Of a stretch of 64,000 nucleotides of DNA, positions 61,804 to 64,000 are shown in pieces; position 1 is the first letter of the stretch, and every line of letters starts with the position of its first letter. Position numbers and translations under genes: made by a program. This DNA is from Stereum hirsutum FP-91666 SS1 (Eukaryota; Basidiomycota; Agaricomycetes; Russulales; Stereaceae): positions 2,730,023 to 2,794,022 of the forward strand of contig NW_006763132.1 in assembly GCF_000264905.1 (NCBI RefSeq). Reading direction: 5' to 3'. The notes under the pieces were generated by a model. That model saw only the letters and a program-made list of their open reading frames with translations. It searched no databases and was not told the origin of the DNA.

Positions 61804-62141
61804 GATGATACTTCAATTAGATGACCGTCGAGAGCAGAACCAAAGGAGACCAGTAACGATGCGCCTGATCGTTGTGGTGGTGGTGGTGTTGGTTGTACAG
61901 GAAATTCCTGGAGCCACACTCGGACGATCGGAGATGGGACACGAGTCCCGCACGTGGCTGGCCTCCGACGGATGCAACTGTGGGGAACAAATCACATGCG
62001 GACGCGTTCACACTCTCCTGATTCCGGTTCCAGTCCATAAATTCGCTCCCTGGCGATATCTGAAGCTTCCCCACACTTCTGTTCTCCTTTGTACCTCTCA
62101 CTTGAACCACCAACACCAACCTTGCCTATTTTGTTGTCATT
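61804..62141. promoter_or_regulatory. Shared divergent promoter of MED22 and the SCP2 gene
   Basis: 338 bases separate the two ATGs, so both promoters must overlap here. A GTGGTGGTGGTGTTGG tract lies near 61875-61890. No clear TATA box is seen on either side. No separate gene is supported. Confidence 0.5.
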
Positions 62142-62767
62142 ATGTCTGATATTAAGGTTGATGGGTTCAAGGTAAGTCACGAAGGGGGAGGTAGATACTA
62201 GATAGGACGAGGACTAATATCATGGTTCAACGCCGCTCGTATGACTGGTCATTTCTTCCTGAATAGTCGTCTGAGATCCTGGCCACACTAGCCCAGGTCT
62301 TCGACTCCTACGGCGAGGCAGAGAAAAAGGCACAGATCAAGAAGGTACGTATTTCCAACCATGGTCCTGTGTCGCAATCGTCTTACTTTCCATCTACGTT
62401 CACGAATTCCAGTCCAACGGCATCTTCGAGCTCAAGGTCAAGAATTCTGCGGGAACTGAGGAGACTTGGACAATAGACATGAAGAAGACTGGTACAGTCT
62501 ACAAAGGTGCCGCGAAGCCTAAAGCCGACGTCACCATCATCCTCTCCGACGATACCTTCACACAGCTGGCAGAAGGAAAGCTTGACGGGCAGAAGGCATT
62601 CATGACGGGAAAGCTGAAGACGAAGGGAAACATGATGTTGGCTACGAAGCTTGACGGGGTTCTTAAGGTATGTGCATTGTTAACATGATTCCCGTGTTTC
62701 GTGCGTCTTGAGTTGCTGACGAGTATGACCGCTACTGCAGGCGGCTAAGTCCAAGGCGAAGCTTTGA
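62142..62767 (+). CDS. SCP2 sterol/lipid-binding domain protein, peroxisomal
   Basis: Four exons in phase: 62142-62171, 62267-62344, 62413-62667, 62741-62767; 129 residues, one SCP2 fold and nothing else. Diagnostic blocks are NGIFELKVKNSAGTEETWTI, DMKKTGTVYKG, KADVTIILSDDTFTQLAEGK and KAFMTGKLKTKGNMMLATKL. The last exon encodes AAKSKAKL, so the protein ends in the peroxisomal signal AKL. The family binds fatty acyl-CoAs and other lipids and is thought to deliver them within peroxisomes; it also occurs fused to animal MFE-2. The fungal MFE-2 gene, which lacks this domain, lies about 13 kb to the left in this window. Confidence 0.93.
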
Positions 62768-63135
62768 CCTGTACCCATGATCAACGTCGTTGTTCCTTTA
62801 ATTTTTTGTATATTATTTAATTCTCTCTCTTATTCTTAACCTTGCCTTTGGGGTATCCTTTCCGGAAAGATCGGTGTCGAAACAATACTCCATAAATTTG
62901 AGCGGTGGTATAAGACAGTAAGCAGTCACTCTGCCTCGAAATTATAACCATAAACAAGAGAGCCATCCAAGTTAAGAGAAGAACGAGATTGCAGGATATC
63001 GAACGTACGGTGCCATATAGCGTAGTGACGAAATCTAACCGTATACAGTGATAGGAGCAGCAGAGAAGAATACCAGAAGAGAGCGAAGTAGAGAAAGAAA
63101 AGCAAGAGAGATAAAGAAGTAAAGGACCATTGAGA
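62768..63135. other. Convergent 3' UTRs of the SCP2 gene and MGM1
   Basis: AT-rich start (ATATTATTTAAT after the SCP2 stop), then purine-rich DNA. No gene supported. Confidence 0.45.
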
Positions 63136-64000
63136 TCAGAAGATCCCACCGAAGAGGCCTCGAGGCCGACGGGGTGCGGGCTGTACATCAGCCCGAAGCG
63201 TCGACAAGCTATTCAGCTGCTTCATAACCTACGAAAATCATCGAAATCAGTATCACAAATCTCCTGCCCCGACACGACGAAAGAACTCACCTCCTCAAGC
63301 TTATCTTTCCTCTCCTGCAGGTCCAGGTGCTTCTTCACCTCAGGATTCTGCTTCGCAAACTCTACGATATCGTTCCTGTCCAGGTCATAAAGCAGTCTCG
63401 AATCGATCTCCCTCGGGAATTGGTAGAAGAACTGGTCGAGGAGCTCGATGCTGATGAACATGGCGGAGGTGTAGGCGAGCTTGTCGGCCACGACGTTGAG
63501 GAAGGCTTCGGGGCAGAGGAGGTCGTTCTCTGGGCCAGCTTTGCATCGTTTGGACTTGAGTGCTGTAAGCCGAAGCTTGAGAATCCCAAGGCGATCGGTG
63601 TATAGAGCTGCGTGGCGAGCTACACGGCGAAAATTAGTTGTTTTGTACAACGTGACAGGAGCAGAAAGACGAACCGTCAAGAATCTGGCCCGGAGGATAC
63701 TTGTACGATTCCTCCGCGGTCGGCCCCAAGGGCAGCTCTTCAATACCCTTCCCCAGGCTCTCAAACCTCTTCTTCTTCCTTTCCCTCTCCCTCTCCTCCA
63801 ACTCCCTCACGTACCCCATCAGATTGTTCAACCTCCTACTCCCTCCCACTCTCTTCCTAATATCCTTCAACTTCCCCTCACACATCTCCATCTCCCTCTG
63901 GAATAACTCCATCGCGTTCTTCCTCCCATTCTCCCACTCCCTTTCCTCAACCTCGACCTCGTACTTATACGGCTTAATGCAATTCTCGACCTGGTCCGCG
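63136..64000 (-). CDS. MGM1: Mitochondrial dynamin-like GTPase Mgm1/OPA1, C-terminal part
   Basis: Partial: the gene enters from the right edge. Visible exons are 63675 to beyond 64000, 63291-63619 and 63136-63228, joined in phase; about 249 C-terminal residues. They cover the end of the stalk with a long charged coiled coil ([38 protein letters not shown]), [20 protein letters not shown], and the GTPase effector-like end [58 protein letters not shown]. The protein mediates inner-membrane fusion and cristae shape. The tail after the helices ([11 protein letters not shown]) is short and basic. The GTPase domain, membrane anchor and import signal lie outside the window. Confidence 0.9.

Noticed and set aside
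1..64000. CRISPR arrays, insertion sequences, viral genes or a biosynthetic gene cluster
   Set aside because: The DNA is eukaryotic nuclear; no regular spacers, transposase, polymerase, polyketide or peptide synthetase motifs were found.

Overview
The window is nuclear DNA of a filamentous basidiomycete, most likely an Agaricomycete. Genes are broken up by many short GT-AG introns (roughly 50-100 nt), reach 25 exons, and include families typical of mushroom-forming fungi: a helical-NACHT-WD40 NLR, an NsdD-type GATA factor, Erg28, a Fox2-type multifunctional beta-oxidation enzyme and an Agaricomycete-type ankyrin protein. I rebuilt exon structures by hand from splice signals, reading-frame phase and family similarity. 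Exon edges may be off by a base or two.

Layout. 1.0-2.7 kb: TauD-type dioxygenase (+). 4.3-7.0 kb: NsdD-like GATA factor (-). 7.0-12.4 kb: no supported gene. 12.5-15.5 kb: PX/PB1 protein (+) with an overlapping upstream ORF. 16.3 kb: tRNA-Gly(GCC). 17.0-17.7 kb: ERG28 (-), divergent from a large disordered protein (+, 17.9-21.7 kb). 22.9-23.6 kb: a foldback-like repeat. 24.0-29.1 kb: NACHT-WD40 NLR (+). 29.1-36.8 kb: gene-poor, with nested tandem repeats at 33.8-36.2 kb. 36.8-40.9 kb: vacuolar Ca2+/H+ exchanger (+). 42.0-43.4 kb: MDR oxidoreductase (-). 44.4-49.1 kb: peroxisomal multifunctional enzyme (-). 50.1-51.6 kb: two-PAS-domain protein (+). 51.9-57.3 kb: 1715-residue ankyrin protein with an RS-like linker (-). 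57.8-58.1 kb: DUF1748 protein (-). 58.4 kb: intron-containing tRNA-His. 59.0-60.6 kb: RAD51D-like recombinase paralogue (+). 61.2-61.8 kb: Mediator subunit 22 (-), divergent from a peroxisomal SCP2 protein (+, 62.1-62.8 kb). 63.1 kb to the right edge: the C-terminal end of the mitochondrial dynamin Mgm1/OPA1 (-).

Most annotated genes are housekeeping. MFE-2 and SCP2 both end in the peroxisomal signal AKL and belong to peroxisomal lipid metabolism. ERG28 serves ergosterol synthesis. RAD51D, MED22 and MGM1 serve repair, transcription and mitochondrial fusion. The NLR with its flanking repeats (about 22.9-36.3 kb) looks like an accessory island inside this core region. The most unusual items are the NLR (adenylate-kinase-like GKGT P-loop and a visible base-composition change inside the gene), the ankyrin/RS fusion, and the foldback and tandem repeat blocks.
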